In this document: piece after piece, positions 1-6,782 of the stretch
Numbering within the stretch: position 1 is the stretch's first letter
How the letters are laid out: each line of letters opens with the position of its first letter
Origin: JANQGH01 sp039177555
GTDB taxonomy: Bacteria > Pseudomonadota > Alphaproteobacteria > DSM-16000 > Inquilinaceae
Direction of reading: 5' to 3'
Assembly: GCA_039177555.1 (NCBI GenBank)
Contig: JBCDFV010000085.1
Coordinates: forward strand, 1 to 9,435
Length of the DNA stretch: 9,435 bases
The notes under the pieces: model-generated
Told to the model about the DNA's origin: nothing
Databases searched by the model: none
Seen by the model: only the letters and a program-made list of their open reading frames with translations
Made by a program: the position numbers and the translations under genes

Positions 1-44
1 GAAACCACACGCTCGCGAAGATCAAGGGAATACGCTCGAGGCAT
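1..44 (-). CDS. IS630-family transposase, N-terminal 14 codons only (runs off left edge)
   Basis: Reading leftward from an ATG at 44, the frame gives MPRAYSLDLRERVV and stays open to the window edge. This matches the usual N-terminus of IS630-type DDE transposases, where a (M)xRAYSxDLRxRVV stretch opens the helix-turn-helix DNA-binding domain. The start is supported by a perfect AGGAGG on the minus strand (54-59), 9 nt upstream. Only the N-terminal stub is visible, so catalytic residues and intactness cannot be judged. The gene points the same way as ydbH-ynbE-ydbL, so read-through from that operon would enter it. The family call rests on 14 residues, but they are characteristic. Confidence 0.72.
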   Translation of the reverse strand, partial: MPRAYSLDLRERVV

Positions 45-45
45 C

Positions 46-70
46 TCTGCTGGCCTCCTTCTCCAGCAGA
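46..70 (-). promoter_or_regulatory. Hairpin presenting the transposase ribosome-binding site
   Basis: A perfect 8-bp inverted repeat (TCTGCTGG at 46-53, CCAGCAGA at 63-70) encloses a 9-nt loop. On the minus strand the loop reads AGAAGGAGG, so the whole AGGAGG Shine-Dalgarno sequence of the transposase lies in the loop. The ATG at 44 lies just outside the stem. The inverted repeat and motif are directly visible; a role in controlling transposase translation is an inference. Confidence 0.45.
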
Positions 71-142
71 CACCATGAATCACAAATCCAACGACCTGTG
101 AATCCCCTTTCGATTCTAATCAGGACGGAAACGCTCTAGCGC

Positions 143-517
143 CTACTGCCAGCCGCCGCCTGCGGCTTGTACGGGCCAACCGGATGCCTGGGCCCGTTGG
201 ATCAGTTGCGCTCCGGCGCGCTGTTGGACCGCCGACAGCGGCGCGCCCGTGCTCTCCGCGATCCGCCGATACTCCGCCATGCGCTCGCCGTTCACCCGTT
301 GAACGAGGGCCGAAACGCCGGCGCTGTTTTGCACGATGCCCAACAGGCCGTCGCGTTGTTCACCAACCAAACGCTCGTTTCGCGCCTGACCGAGGCTGAG
401 TTGCTGCGACCATGCCGGTCGCGTCATGCCGACAGCGAGAACGCCGAGACCGGCCATCAGCAAACGCCGCCTGATTGGACGGTCCGAAGGTGTGCACGTA
501 TCGGAAGGCTTGTTCAT
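143..517 (-). CDS. ydbL: YdbL family periplasmic protein (DUF1318)
   Basis: A 124-residue protein of the YdbL/DUF1318 family, which in E. coli acts with the YdbH-YnbE envelope bridge. Residues 16-18 are RRR followed by LLMAGLGVLAVGM, then a plausible signal-peptidase site after AWS (about residue 37). It is therefore exported, and the RRRLLM motif resembles a Tat signal. The mature part carries the family pattern: QARNERLVGEQRDGLLG (44-60), VNGERMAEYRRIAE (75-88), then AGAQLIQRAQ and a closing GGGW. The start at 517 is chosen over the longer frame because an AGGG lies just upstream and the stop of ynbE is only 7 bp away; a second ATG at 520 is an alternative. It is the last gene of the ydbH-ynbE-ydbL operon, with an IS element directly downstream. 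Typical family length is about 110-125 residues. Confidence 0.85.
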   Translation of the reverse strand: MNKPSDTCTPSDRPIRRRLLMAGLGVLAVGMTRPAWSQQLSLGQARNERLVGEQRDGLLGIVQNSAGVSALVQRVNGERMAEYRRIAESTGAPLSAVQQRAGAQLIQRAQASGWPVQAAGGGWQ

Positions 518-524
518 CATTTCC

Positions 525-785
525 CTAGAAGATGTCGTCATTTTCGCTGAAGACCTCCTCCAACTCTCGATCGATCTGGATGCGGACCTCTTGCGTGATC
601 CGCACATTCAGGTTGATTTCAATCGGCTCGCTGGGCGCTTCGACCCGAACGGTCGGCGAGCAGCCCACGACCGCGACCGCAGCCACCAGCGTCGATGACC
701 CGACAATCATTCGGCGCCGGTCATAGGTCTGCCGACCACCACATTCCACGTCGCCGCTCTCATGGCGGCTTGTGCTGCGGTCCAT
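525..785 (-). CDS. ynbE: YnbE-like outer-membrane lipoprotein
   Basis: An 86-residue lipoprotein matching E. coli YnbE (about 61 residues). The leader has RRR at 23-25, a hydrophobic stretch and a lipobox ending VVGC with the lipidated Cys42. The mature part follows the family closely: SPTVRVEAPSEPIEINLNVRI, then a short charged helix ending DDIF. In E. coli YnbE sits in the outer membrane and pairs with the C-terminus of YdbH to complete an intermembrane bridge. The start at 785 is preferred because AGGAAAGGAG precedes it at good spacing. The ATG at 710 would give the E. coli length but would remove the positively charged n-region and has no Shine-Dalgarno. The gene starts 67 bp after ydbH and is followed 7 bp later by ydbL. 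Its arginine-rich leader may be a Tat-type lipoprotein signal. Confidence 0.85.
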   Translation of the reverse strand: MDRSTSRHESGDVECGGRQTYDRRRMIVGSSTLVAAVAVVGCSPTVRVEAPSEPIEINLNVRITQEVRIQIDRELEEVFSENDDIF

Positions 786-794
786 CACCCTCGG

Positions 795-804
795 CTCCTT
801 TCCT
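795..804 (-). promoter_or_regulatory. Ribosome-binding site of ynbE
   Basis: The minus strand reads AGGAAAGGAG here, with its GGAG 9 nt before the ATG at 785. It is the clearest Shine-Dalgarno sequence in the operon. It decides the ynbE start against the upstream ATGs at 926 and 845 and the internal ATG at 710, none of which has a comparable site. Confidence 0.65.
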
Positions 805-852
805 GGCCGGTCATTGTCAGGCTCATGATGTCGATTGCGCGTCATTAAAGTG

Positions 853-3800
853 TCATTGGTCCAACAGGGTTTCAATTGTATCACGGCCCCGTCCGTCCTC
901 GAAGAACTCGCGCGCTTCGTCACCAATGCTCAAAACCCGCACGCTCTGGCGCAGGATATCGGCCAAATCGCCGCTCACATTCACGTTGAGATCAATCGGA
1001 TAACCCCCGTAAAGATCGGGATTATTTCCGACAATCTCAAAGCCCAAGGCAAGATCGCCAATCGAATCGCCGTCCAAGGTAACGGCCACGCGCTCGTAAT
1101 GGAAATTGCGCACGGCGTCGAAGAAGATCTGCAAGCCTTGCTCGCCGACATCGCCGCTCTCCTGCGGCGCATAGCGGATGACCCCCGGCCCGCGCGTTTG
1201 CAGGCGTCCATTGTCGACGAACACGGCGTCGCCCTGAAGGCGCGTCGGCAACGTGCCGTCCAGGATGCCCGAGGCGCTGAGGTCCTCCACCGGGAATTCG
1301 AGCAGGATTTCCTCAAGACTGACGCCCCGCGCCTGAAGCGTGACCTCGGTGTTGATGTTGTCGATATCGAAGGAGAACGGCTCGGCCGACACCTGGCCGC
1401 CCGCCCAATCGAAGCCCAGCTCGCTCACCGCCAGCGTGTTGCCCGGCTGCAAGCCGAACGTGACCGACCCGTCGCGAAACAGGGGCCCGAACTCGGCCTC
1501 GCCGATGCTCAACTGTTGTCCCGCCGGCATGCGCGGCGGCGCGAAGTTCGACAGTCGGACCGTGCCATTGACCCCAGACAGCGTGATCTCCGGCCGTTGG
1601 AAGGTCACGTCGTTCAGCCGGATGCTGGCGCTGTTCACGGACTCCGCCCCGAATAGGATCAGCACGTCGCCGGTCATCCGGCCGTCGACCGTATCGAACG
1701 GCGAGTCTTCGAGGATGGGGAACAGCATGGTCGGTTGCAGCCCGTCGGGCGTAAACCGCAGCCCCGGCACGTCGACCTCAACCCGCCCAACGCCGGTCGG
1801 CCCGTCATAGAGGAACCGCGCGGGAAAACTGAGCCCGAGATTGCGGGCCAGGCCGACGCCCTCGATAAAGGGCTGGTTCAAGGTCCCGCTGATGCTCGCC
1901 TCGACGGCGAGCGGCACCATGGGCTGCGGCCGCCCCGCGATGATAATGCCCTCCGCCATGACCGGTCCCGACAGCCCGATGGCGCCGTCATCGGTCGCGC
2001 GCATGGCCACCTCTCCGGCAATGCCGTCGATCAGAATGCCGTCGTTGGGAATATCAAGGGCAGCACCCTCCAGACCCAGATCCAGGTTGACGCCATCGAC
2101 CAGGCTGCCGGCGATCGTCAGAGTACCGATGGAGGCATCAAGCGGGCTATTGTCGGGATCGATGCGCGCGGCAAAGCCGGCGATGAGCCCCTGGATGGCG
2201 GTGACACCCTGCAGATCCGTCGGAATGGTGAAGAGAGGCCGGTTAGCAAGTCCTTCCAGACAGACCGGGCCACTGGTCGGCAGCAAGGGCGTGCGTTCGA
2301 TCGCCAATCGATCGAAAGCCAGAAACTGACAGCCTTCGGCAAAGAACGCGATCTCCGACCAGTCGGTCTCAACACGACCGTCAAGCGCCACGGCACCATT
2401 GTCGACGCTAATCGCCGGTGACGACCCGTTCGCCGCGACCCGCACGGACAAGTCACCAACGAAACCACCTTCTTCGCCCTCGCCCGTCAGCGAAACCACC
2501 AGCGGCGTTACGGTCAGACCATCCAGGTTCAGCGGCGAGATCGTGCCCTCCAGCCGCTCGATATCGATCCGCCGCCCCTCGGCACCGTCGCCATCCACCA
2601 CGATGGCGACATCCGTCGAAACCGTGGCAACGCCGCCGACGCCCACCTGAACCAAGGATCGCAGCGCACCGCCGGTAGCGTCGCGATCGAGGATAAGAGT
2701 CAGTTCGTCATCCAGCGGCGCAAGGCTGACGTTGAAGGGCTGATCGAGATCCTTCAGCCAGCCAACTGCCTGCCAGCGTTCGGCGCTGGCCAGTGCCAGA
2801 CGCTCACCGTCCCAGGCCACGTCCGCGGCAATCGTCGCCGACACATCGTCGACCAGACCCGGAACGCCCAACCGGCGCACCCAGACCGCGATATCGCCGA
2901 TCAGCGGAAAGGCCAACGGGTCGGCGACCGCGCTCAGCGGCACGACCGCCGACACATCGATCAAGACCTCGCCATCCGTGCCAGCCGGCACCGGTAGGTG
3001 CTCCCCAAGCAAGTGCAGGCTCTGTGCGCCAATCGTGGCATCGATCTCAAGATCGGGTGTTCCGGCCGCCCAATCGATGAAACCGACATCGGCGGCCAGG
3101 CGAACCGATCCATCCAGGCTCTCGGTGCGCACGGTGAGAAGATCCGGCAGATCTTGGCCGAGCGCAAACAGCCGGGTTCCGCCAAACTGCCTGTCGCCGA
3201 TCGCGACGCTTGCGGCCTGCAACTCACCCTCGATGGCCGTCAATCCGGCCGGCGATCCGGACGCCGCCAGCCAGCCATCGGCGCCGGTCAGCCGCACATC
3301 CTCCCATGCCACCCGATCGCTGGCCAAGGACGCGACCGCATCGAACGCGCCATCGGCATCGACGCGGCCCTGAAGCAGGATCGCGGCCCGCTGATCGCGC
3401 CATTCCGGGGCCAGCGAGGCGGTTAGGATAGCGCCCCCATGGTCGATCGGGCGCAGGGTCGCATCCATCGTCAACCCGGCCGGACCCAGCGGCGTGCTCA
3501 GACTGACGCGCGTATCGTCCAGCACGATTTCCTGAACCGGCAATTGCGGGATCGAAAACGGCTCGGTTTCGTCGGCGGAGCCCTGAAGCAAAGGCTCCAA
3601 CCCCTCGATCGAGATCGCGCCCGACTCATCGATTGCCAGCGTCAACCGGGCACCGGAGATCTCAACCGTTTCGACCTCGCCATTTTCGGTCAGATCGCGC
3701 CGCTGAAACGTGACCAGGGCTCGCCGCACGAAGGGGCTGCCGCCGTCGAACTCGATATCGCTGAGCGCGACACCGCCGGACCACAGCCGGTCAACGGTCA

Positions 3801-3957
3801 ACGAGGTGACGGGCACGCCGGCACGCTGGGCCTCGACCAGGATGATCTCGCCGGCGAACCTTGGCGCGATGAAGAGCCAGGCGAGCACGGCCAGGATCGC
3901 CGCGTTCATAACCGCCGCAATCAACGCCAACAAGGTTCGGCTCGCCCAAGGCAGCAT
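853..3957 (-). CDS. ydbH: YdbH family AsmA-like intermembrane phospholipid transport protein
   Basis: A 1034-residue protein with one N-terminal membrane anchor (about residues 8-31) and a long periplasmic body rich in short beta-strand repeats, as in AsmA-like bridge proteins. The C-terminal part (about 850-1000) carries the YdbH family domain (Pfam DctA-YdbH). It includes the GPGVIRY motif near 923-929 and the signature GNNPDLYGGYPIDLN near 977-991. In E. coli YdbH is anchored in the inner membrane, spans the periplasm and joins the lipoprotein YnbE at the outer membrane, acting redundantly with TamB and YhdP in phospholipid transport. The older 'dicarboxylate transport' label on the domain should not be taken as function. 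The ATG at 3957 follows GGAGG by 4 nt. The protein is longer than E. coli YdbH (about 880 residues). It is the first gene of the operon, divergent from glpD. Confidence 0.88.
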   Translation of the reverse strand: MLPWASRTLLALIAAVMNAAILAVLAWLFIAPRFAGEIILVEAQRAGVPVTSLTVDRLWSGGVALSDIEFDGGSPFVRRALVTFQRRDLTENGEVETVEISGARLTLAIDESGAISIEGLEPLLQGSADETEPFSIPQLPVQEIVLDDTRVSLSTPLGPAGLTMDATLRPIDHGGAILTASLAPEWRDQRAAILLQGRVDADGAFDAVASLASDRVAWEDVRLTGADGWLAASGSPAGLTAIEGELQAASVAIGDRQFGGTRLFALGQDLPDLLTVRTESLDGSVRLAADVGFIDWAAGTPDLEIDATIGAQSLHLLGEHLPVPAGTDGEVLIDVSAVVPLSAVADPLAFPLIGDIAVWVRRLGVPGLVDDVSATIAADVAWDGERLALASAERWQAVGWLKDLDQPFNVSLAPLDDELTLILDRDATGGALRSLVQVGVGGVATVSTDVAIVVDGDGAEGRRIDIERLEGTISPLNLDGLTVTPLVVSLTGEGEEGGFVGDLSVRVAANGSSPAISVDNGAVALDGRVETDWSEIAFFAEGCQFLAFDRLAIERTPLLPTSGPVCLEGLANRPLFTIPTDLQGVTAIQGLIAGFAARIDPDNSPLDASIGTLTIAGSLVDGVNLDLGLEGAALDIPNDGILIDGIAGEVAMRATDDGAIGLSGPVMAEGIIIAGRPQPMVPLAVEASISGTLNQPFIEGVGLARNLGLSFPARFLYDGPTGVGRVEVDVPGLRFTPDGLQPTMLFPILEDSPFDTVDGRMTGDVLILFGAESVNSASIRLNDVTFQRPEITLSGVNGTVRLSNFAPPRMPAGQQLSIGEAEFGPLFRDGSVTFGLQPGNTLAVSELGFDWAGGQVSAEPFSFDIDNINTEVTLQARGVSLEEILLEFPVEDLSASGILDGTLPTRLQGDAVFVDNGRLQTRGPGVIRYAPQESGDVGEQGLQIFFDAVRNFHYERVAVTLDGDSIGDLALGFEIVGNNPDLYGGYPIDLNVNVSGDLADILRQSVRVLSIGDEAREFFEDGRGRDTIETLLDQ

Positions 3958-4123
3958 CAGCCCTCCACACCGGTTTGGCTCTGTAAGAGAAGTCTAGGCC
4001 CAAGCTTGACCCGCGGCACAAAAAACCCGTCAAAGAGCTTCACAGGCCGCATTTACCACCTAGGTGGCGCGCTGTAAGGTGCCGAAAAACCCAAGAGTGG
4101 TCTTAGATGACGGTGCACGCGCG
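3958..4123. promoter_or_regulatory. Divergent promoter region between ydbH and glpD
   Basis: This 166-bp stretch lies between the two divergently transcribed genes and must hold promoters for both if each is transcribed from here. It contains AT-richer segments, including AAAAAACCC near 4019-4028, and a perfect palindrome at 4056-4067. TTGAC-like hexamers occur on both strands (4006-4011 plus, 4028-4033 minus), but no convincing -10 box accompanies either, so no promoter position is assigned. Confidence 0.4.
4056..4067. promoter_or_regulatory. Perfect 12-bp palindrome, candidate operator
   Basis: CCACCTAGGTGG is a perfect dyad 56 bp upstream of the glpD start, in the ydbH-glpD intergenic region. 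Its size and place fit a binding site for a dimeric regulator. No regulator gene is adjacent, and I do not recognise the sequence as a known operator. Confidence 0.3.
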
Positions 4124-5671
4124 ATGACGGACCAAGCGAACGGAGACGTTCTCGAAGCCGATCTGTTGATCGTTGGCGGCGGCATCAATGGCGCCGGCAT
4201 CGCCCGTGACGCGGCAGGGCGCGGGCTGAAGGTGGTGATGTGCGAGCAGGCCGATCTGGCCCAGGCCACGTCCTCCTCGTCTTCCAAGCTGATCCATGGC
4301 GGCCTGCGCTATCTGGAGATGTACGAGTTTCGGCTGGTCCGCGAGGCGTTGGCCGAACGCGAGGTGCTGCTGCGCGCTGCCCCCCACATCATCTGGCCCC
4401 TGCGCTTCGTCCTGCCGCATAACAGGCGGCTGCGGCCCCGCTGGATGATACGGCTGGGCCTGTTCCTCTACGACCATATCGGCGGCCGGCGCACCCTGCC
4501 CGGCACCAAGAGCCTGGATCTGACTTCATCCCTGCAAGGCGCACCCCTGAATCCGGACATGACGCGCGGGTTCGAGTACTCCGACTGCTGGGTCGAGGAT
4601 TCGCGGCTGGTGGTGCTGAACGCCAAGGATGCCGAGCAACGCGGCGCGACGATCCTGGTGCGAACCCGCTGCGTCGACGCGCGGCGCGACGGCAACCATT
4701 GGGTCGCCACCCTGTCCGACAAGGCGACCGGCGCCCATCAGACGGTCAGGGCCCGCATCCTGATCAACGCCGCCGGCCCGTGGGTCGACCGCTTCCTGCG
4801 GCACGGCCTCGGTCGTAACGAGCAAGCGCATCTGAAGCTGGTCAAGGGCAGCCACATCATCGTGCCCAAGCTCTATGAGGGCGAGCATGCGTACATCCTG
4901 CAAAACGACGACAAGCGGGTGGTTTTCGCCATCCCCTACGAGCGGCGGTTCACCCTGATCGGCACGACCGACCTGGTCTATGACGGCGACCCGGCGCAGG
5001 TGGCGATATCCGACGATGAGATCGCCTATCTGTGCAAGACGGTCGGCACCTATTTCGGCGCCGGGCCGCAGCCCGACCAGATCGTGCGCACCTATGCCGG
5101 CGTGCGCCCGCTTTATGATGACCATGCGGCCAACCCGTCGGCGGTCACGCGCGACTATGTCTTCGATGTCGAGGCGCCGGAGGGCGGCGCGCCCCTGCTG
5201 TCGATCTATGGCGGCAAGATCACGACCTACCGCAAGCTGGCCGAACACGCGCTGGAGAAGCTGAAGCCGTTCCTGCCGAACCTGCCGGAGACCTGGACGG
5301 CGAAGGAGGCGCTGCCAGGCGGCGACCTGCCGAACGCCGATTTCGATGCGTTTCTAGCCAACCTGAAGGCAAAACATCCCTTCCTGCCCGACGACCTCGC
5401 CTGGCGCTACGCCCGTCACTACGGCACCTTGTCCGATAAGTTCCTGGACGGCGTCACGGACCTAGACGGTCTCGGCGCCCTGATCGGCGCCGATCTCTAC
5501 GAGGCCGAGGTGGAGTATCTCGTCACCCACGAATGGGCGCGCACGGCCGACGATATCCTGTGGCGCCGCACCAAGCTGGACCTCGTGATCGAGCCGGAAG
5601 GCAGGCAGCGTCTGGCAGCTTGGCTTGAAAGCCGGTTGGCGGAGCAGCCGGTCGTAGCCGCCGCCGTTTAG
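4124..5671 (+). CDS. glpD: Aerobic glycerol-3-phosphate dehydrogenase (FAD-dependent)
   Basis: GlpD oxidises sn-glycerol 3-phosphate to dihydroxyacetone phosphate and passes electrons through FAD to the quinone pool at the inner face of the cytoplasmic membrane. The 515-residue product has the FAD-binding Rossmann motif GGGINGAGIARDA (18-30), the family signature SSKLIHGGLRYLE (53-65), the GTTD segment (280-283), TYAGVRPLYDD (323-333) and GGKITTYRKLAEHALEKL (363-380). A C-terminal helical cap domain follows (about 390-510). Length fits the family (about 500-510). The ATG at 4124 puts the Rossmann strand close to the N-terminus; an upstream GTG at 4064 would add 20 unconserved residues. No strong Shine-Dalgarno is visible. 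The gene stands apart from glpK, glpF and glpR, none of which is in the window. Confidence 0.93.
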   Translation: MTDQANGDVLEADLLIVGGGINGAGIARDAAGRGLKVVMCEQADLAQATSSSSSKLIHGGLRYLEMYEFRLVREALAEREVLLRAAPHIIWPLRFVLPHNRRLRPRWMIRLGLFLYDHIGGRRTLPGTKSLDLTSSLQGAPLNPDMTRGFEYSDCWVEDSRLVVLNAKDAEQRGATILVRTRCVDARRDGNHWVATLSDKATGAHQTVRARILINAAGPWVDRFLRHGLGRNEQAHLKLVKGSHIIVPKLYEGEHAYILQNDDKRVVFAIPYERRFTLIGTTDLVYDGDPAQVAISDDEIAYLCKTVGTYFGAGPQPDQIVRTYAGVRPLYDDHAANPSAVTRDYVFDVEAPEGGAPLLSIYGGKITTYRKLAEHALEKLKPFLPNLPETWTAKEALPGGDLPNADFDAFLANLKAKHPFLPDDLAWRYARHYGTLSDKFLDGVTDLDGLGALIGADLYEAEVEYLVTHEWARTADDILWRRTKLDLVIEPEGRQRLAAWLESRLAEQPVVAAAV

Positions 5672-5724
5672 ATCATCGACGGGTCGAGTATGCCCCAGAG
5701 ACACTTGCACGAGACCCCTGACCG

Positions 5725-6246
5725 ATGATCGTCCACGAAACGCCTAGGCTCCTTCTGGAAACCTGGACCCTCGACGACTTCGACCGGTTCGCCGAGATCG
5801 CGCGCGATCCCGACGTCATGCGCTTCATCGCCACCGGAGAACCCTGGACGGATGCCAGGATCGGTTGGTTCATGGGCCTGCAGAGCGCTTATCAACAGAC
5901 GCTCGGCTATTGCAACTGGAAGCTGACCGATCGGGCCAGCGGTGAGCTCTTGGGCTTTTGCGGCCTGGCGCCGCTTGCCTCCCTGGGTGAGATCGAAATC
6001 GGTTGGTGGTTGAAACCGGCACAGTGGGGCCAAGGCCTGGCGACCGAAGCGGCCGGCCGCGTCGTGAAAGTCGCCTTCGCCGTGCATCGCATCAATCGGA
6101 TCGTGGCCCGCACCTACCGCTCGAACACGCGCTCGATCTCGCTGATCGACCGTCTGGGCATGACCTTCGACCGTCTCCTCGACCCCGGCGCGGCGGGCGA
6201 GATCGCGCTCTTCCAACTCGAACTGCCGGTCGGAAAAGGCTCATGA
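5725..6246 (+). CDS. GNAT family N-acetyltransferase (RimJ/RimL-like, Acetyltransf_3)
   Basis: A 173-residue single-domain GNAT protein. It opens with ETPRLLLETWTLDDFDRFAEI (5-25), typical of the RimJ/RimL-like branch. It then has the central strand LLGFCGLAPL (75-84), EIEIGWWLKPAQWGQGLATEA (89-109) with the acetyl-CoA pyrophosphate loop WGQGLA (101-106), and the late NTRSISLIDRLGM segment (134-146). Members transfer an acetyl group from acetyl-CoA to protein N-termini, antibiotics or small amines; the substrate cannot be read from the sequence. It starts 53 bp after glpD on the same strand, so co-transcription is possible, but there is no obvious functional link. No strong Shine-Dalgarno precedes the ATG. 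Confidence 0.85.
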   Translation: MIVHETPRLLLETWTLDDFDRFAEIARDPDVMRFIATGEPWTDARIGWFMGLQSAYQQTLGYCNWKLTDRASGELLGFCGLAPLASLGEIEIGWWLKPAQWGQGLATEAAGRVVKVAFAVHRINRIVARTYRSNTRSISLIDRLGMTFDRLLDPGAAGEIALFQLELPVGKGS

Positions 6247-6250
6247 CGGC

Positions 6251-6593
6251 TCGCCTTAATACCCGGCGCTAATCCTCATCCTGGAGCGATATCAGGCTGG
6301 CGTTGCCGCCCGCCGCCGTGGCGTTGACGCTCAGCGTCGGCTCCGTGGCAAAGCGGGGCAGAAGATAGTACCGCCCGCCAGCCGTTGGGCTGGTACTTGA
6401 CGGGTTCTGGCCACTGAAGGGCGGAACACCGACCAGCGCGCCGATCGACGCGCGCAGCAGTGGGTTGCCCACGGTCTGCATGTCGGCGGCATGGGCATCG
6501 AGCGCGGTCTTGACCGCTTCATCGATCACCGGGCCGATATCCGTCGACATCAAGATCGGGTCGCCGTCCGTCAGCGTCTCGCAGGCGCCTTGC
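6251..6593 (-). pseudogene. Truncated, internally deleted copy of the putA 3' end
   Basis: This stretch matches the end of the putA gene at 7568-9435. Homology begins about 18 bp beyond the shared TAG stop (6269-6271), covers the last ~57 residues (IGALVGVPPFSGQN through SLISLQDED), then jumps over about 87 codons. It continues for ~48 residues (back to QGACETL) and ends at GGCGCCTTGC (6584-6593). By hand alignment 82 of 105 residues agree. The deletion and one extra codon are both in frame, and the frame stays open to a TAA at 6614-6616, but there is no credible start. The active-site Cys and Glu of the aldehyde dehydrogenase lie outside the copied part, and the conserved ENFGP segment is deleted, so it cannot be a working enzyme. 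Confidence 0.85.
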
Positions 6594-6755
6594 GTCAGAT
6601 GCTCGAAGTGTTCTTAAGCGACCGGCGCTATTGCGATAAGGGGGGCTCGATTTGCGACGGCTTAGTGTTACTTCAACCGTGGCAACCAGAGTTAACCCAT
6701 TCCAGCCTGCCTGGCTCGATTGACAGCCGCGTTACCTTCCCCCGCAACACTCCTC
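6594..6755. other. Non-coding spacer between the putA remnant and the unknown gene
   Basis: About 160 bp beyond the break in putA homology. I recognise no gene, RNA or repeat in it. It contains a perfect TTGACA (6720-6725) without a good -10 box at the right distance. It probably holds the promoter of the gene starting at 6783. Confidence 0.3.
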
Positions 6756-6782
6756 CCCCGACTACTGCCCCGACTACTGCCC
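6756..6782 (+). repeat. Tandem 12-bp repeat touching a start codon
   Basis: Two exact copies of CCCCGACTACTG (6756-6767 and 6768-6779) are followed by CCC and the ATG at 6783. The stretch is pyrimidine-rich and gives no Shine-Dalgarno for that ATG. If translation began upstream at a TTG at 6720, the repeat would encode a repeated LLPR. Confidence 0.7.

Larger units (their letters stand above)
1..138 (-). mobile_element. End of an IS630-like insertion sequence (partial, continues left)
   Basis: The transposase start at 44 and about 90 bp of AT-richer DNA upstream of it fit the end of an IS630-type element. These elements insert at TA dinucleotides. A TA at 137-138 is the most plausible boundary, so on the minus strand the element would begin GAGCGTTTCCGTCCTGATTA. 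The boundary is an inference, because the other terminal inverted repeat and the second TA lie outside the window. The proposed edge is about 5 bp beyond the ydbL stop codon, so ydbL itself is not interrupted. Confidence 0.5.

Noticed and set aside
853..926. Longer ynbE starting at 926, overlapping the end of ydbH
   Set aside because: The added residues are unconserved and unlike a signal peptide, and the strong Shine-Dalgarno sits before the ATG at 785.
835..2421. Long plus-strand open frames opposite ydbH (835-1656, 1735-2421)
   Set aside because: They are antisense to a confidently assigned gene, show low-complexity Arg-rich translations, and are expected in GC-rich DNA.
4006..4033. TTGAC...GTCAA inverted pair in the ydbH-glpD intergenic region, as an operator or paired -35 boxes
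   Set aside because: The arms are only 5 bp and no -10 box fits either hexamer at normal spacing; likely chance.
3439..4077. Plus-strand 212-codon frame opposite the ydbH N-terminus, reaching into the intergenic region
   Set aside because: No recognisable motif. It covers the membrane-anchor coding region of ydbH in antisense and overlaps the divergent promoter region.
4526..5248. Minus-strand 240-codon frame inside glpD
   Set aside because: Antisense shadow of a clear GlpD coding region, with no family resemblance.
6720..6748. Promoter with TTGACA at 6720-6725 for the unknown gene
   Set aside because: The -35 is perfect, but the sequence 17-18 bp downstream (around CGCAAC) does not resemble a -10 box, so it is not listed as a promoter.
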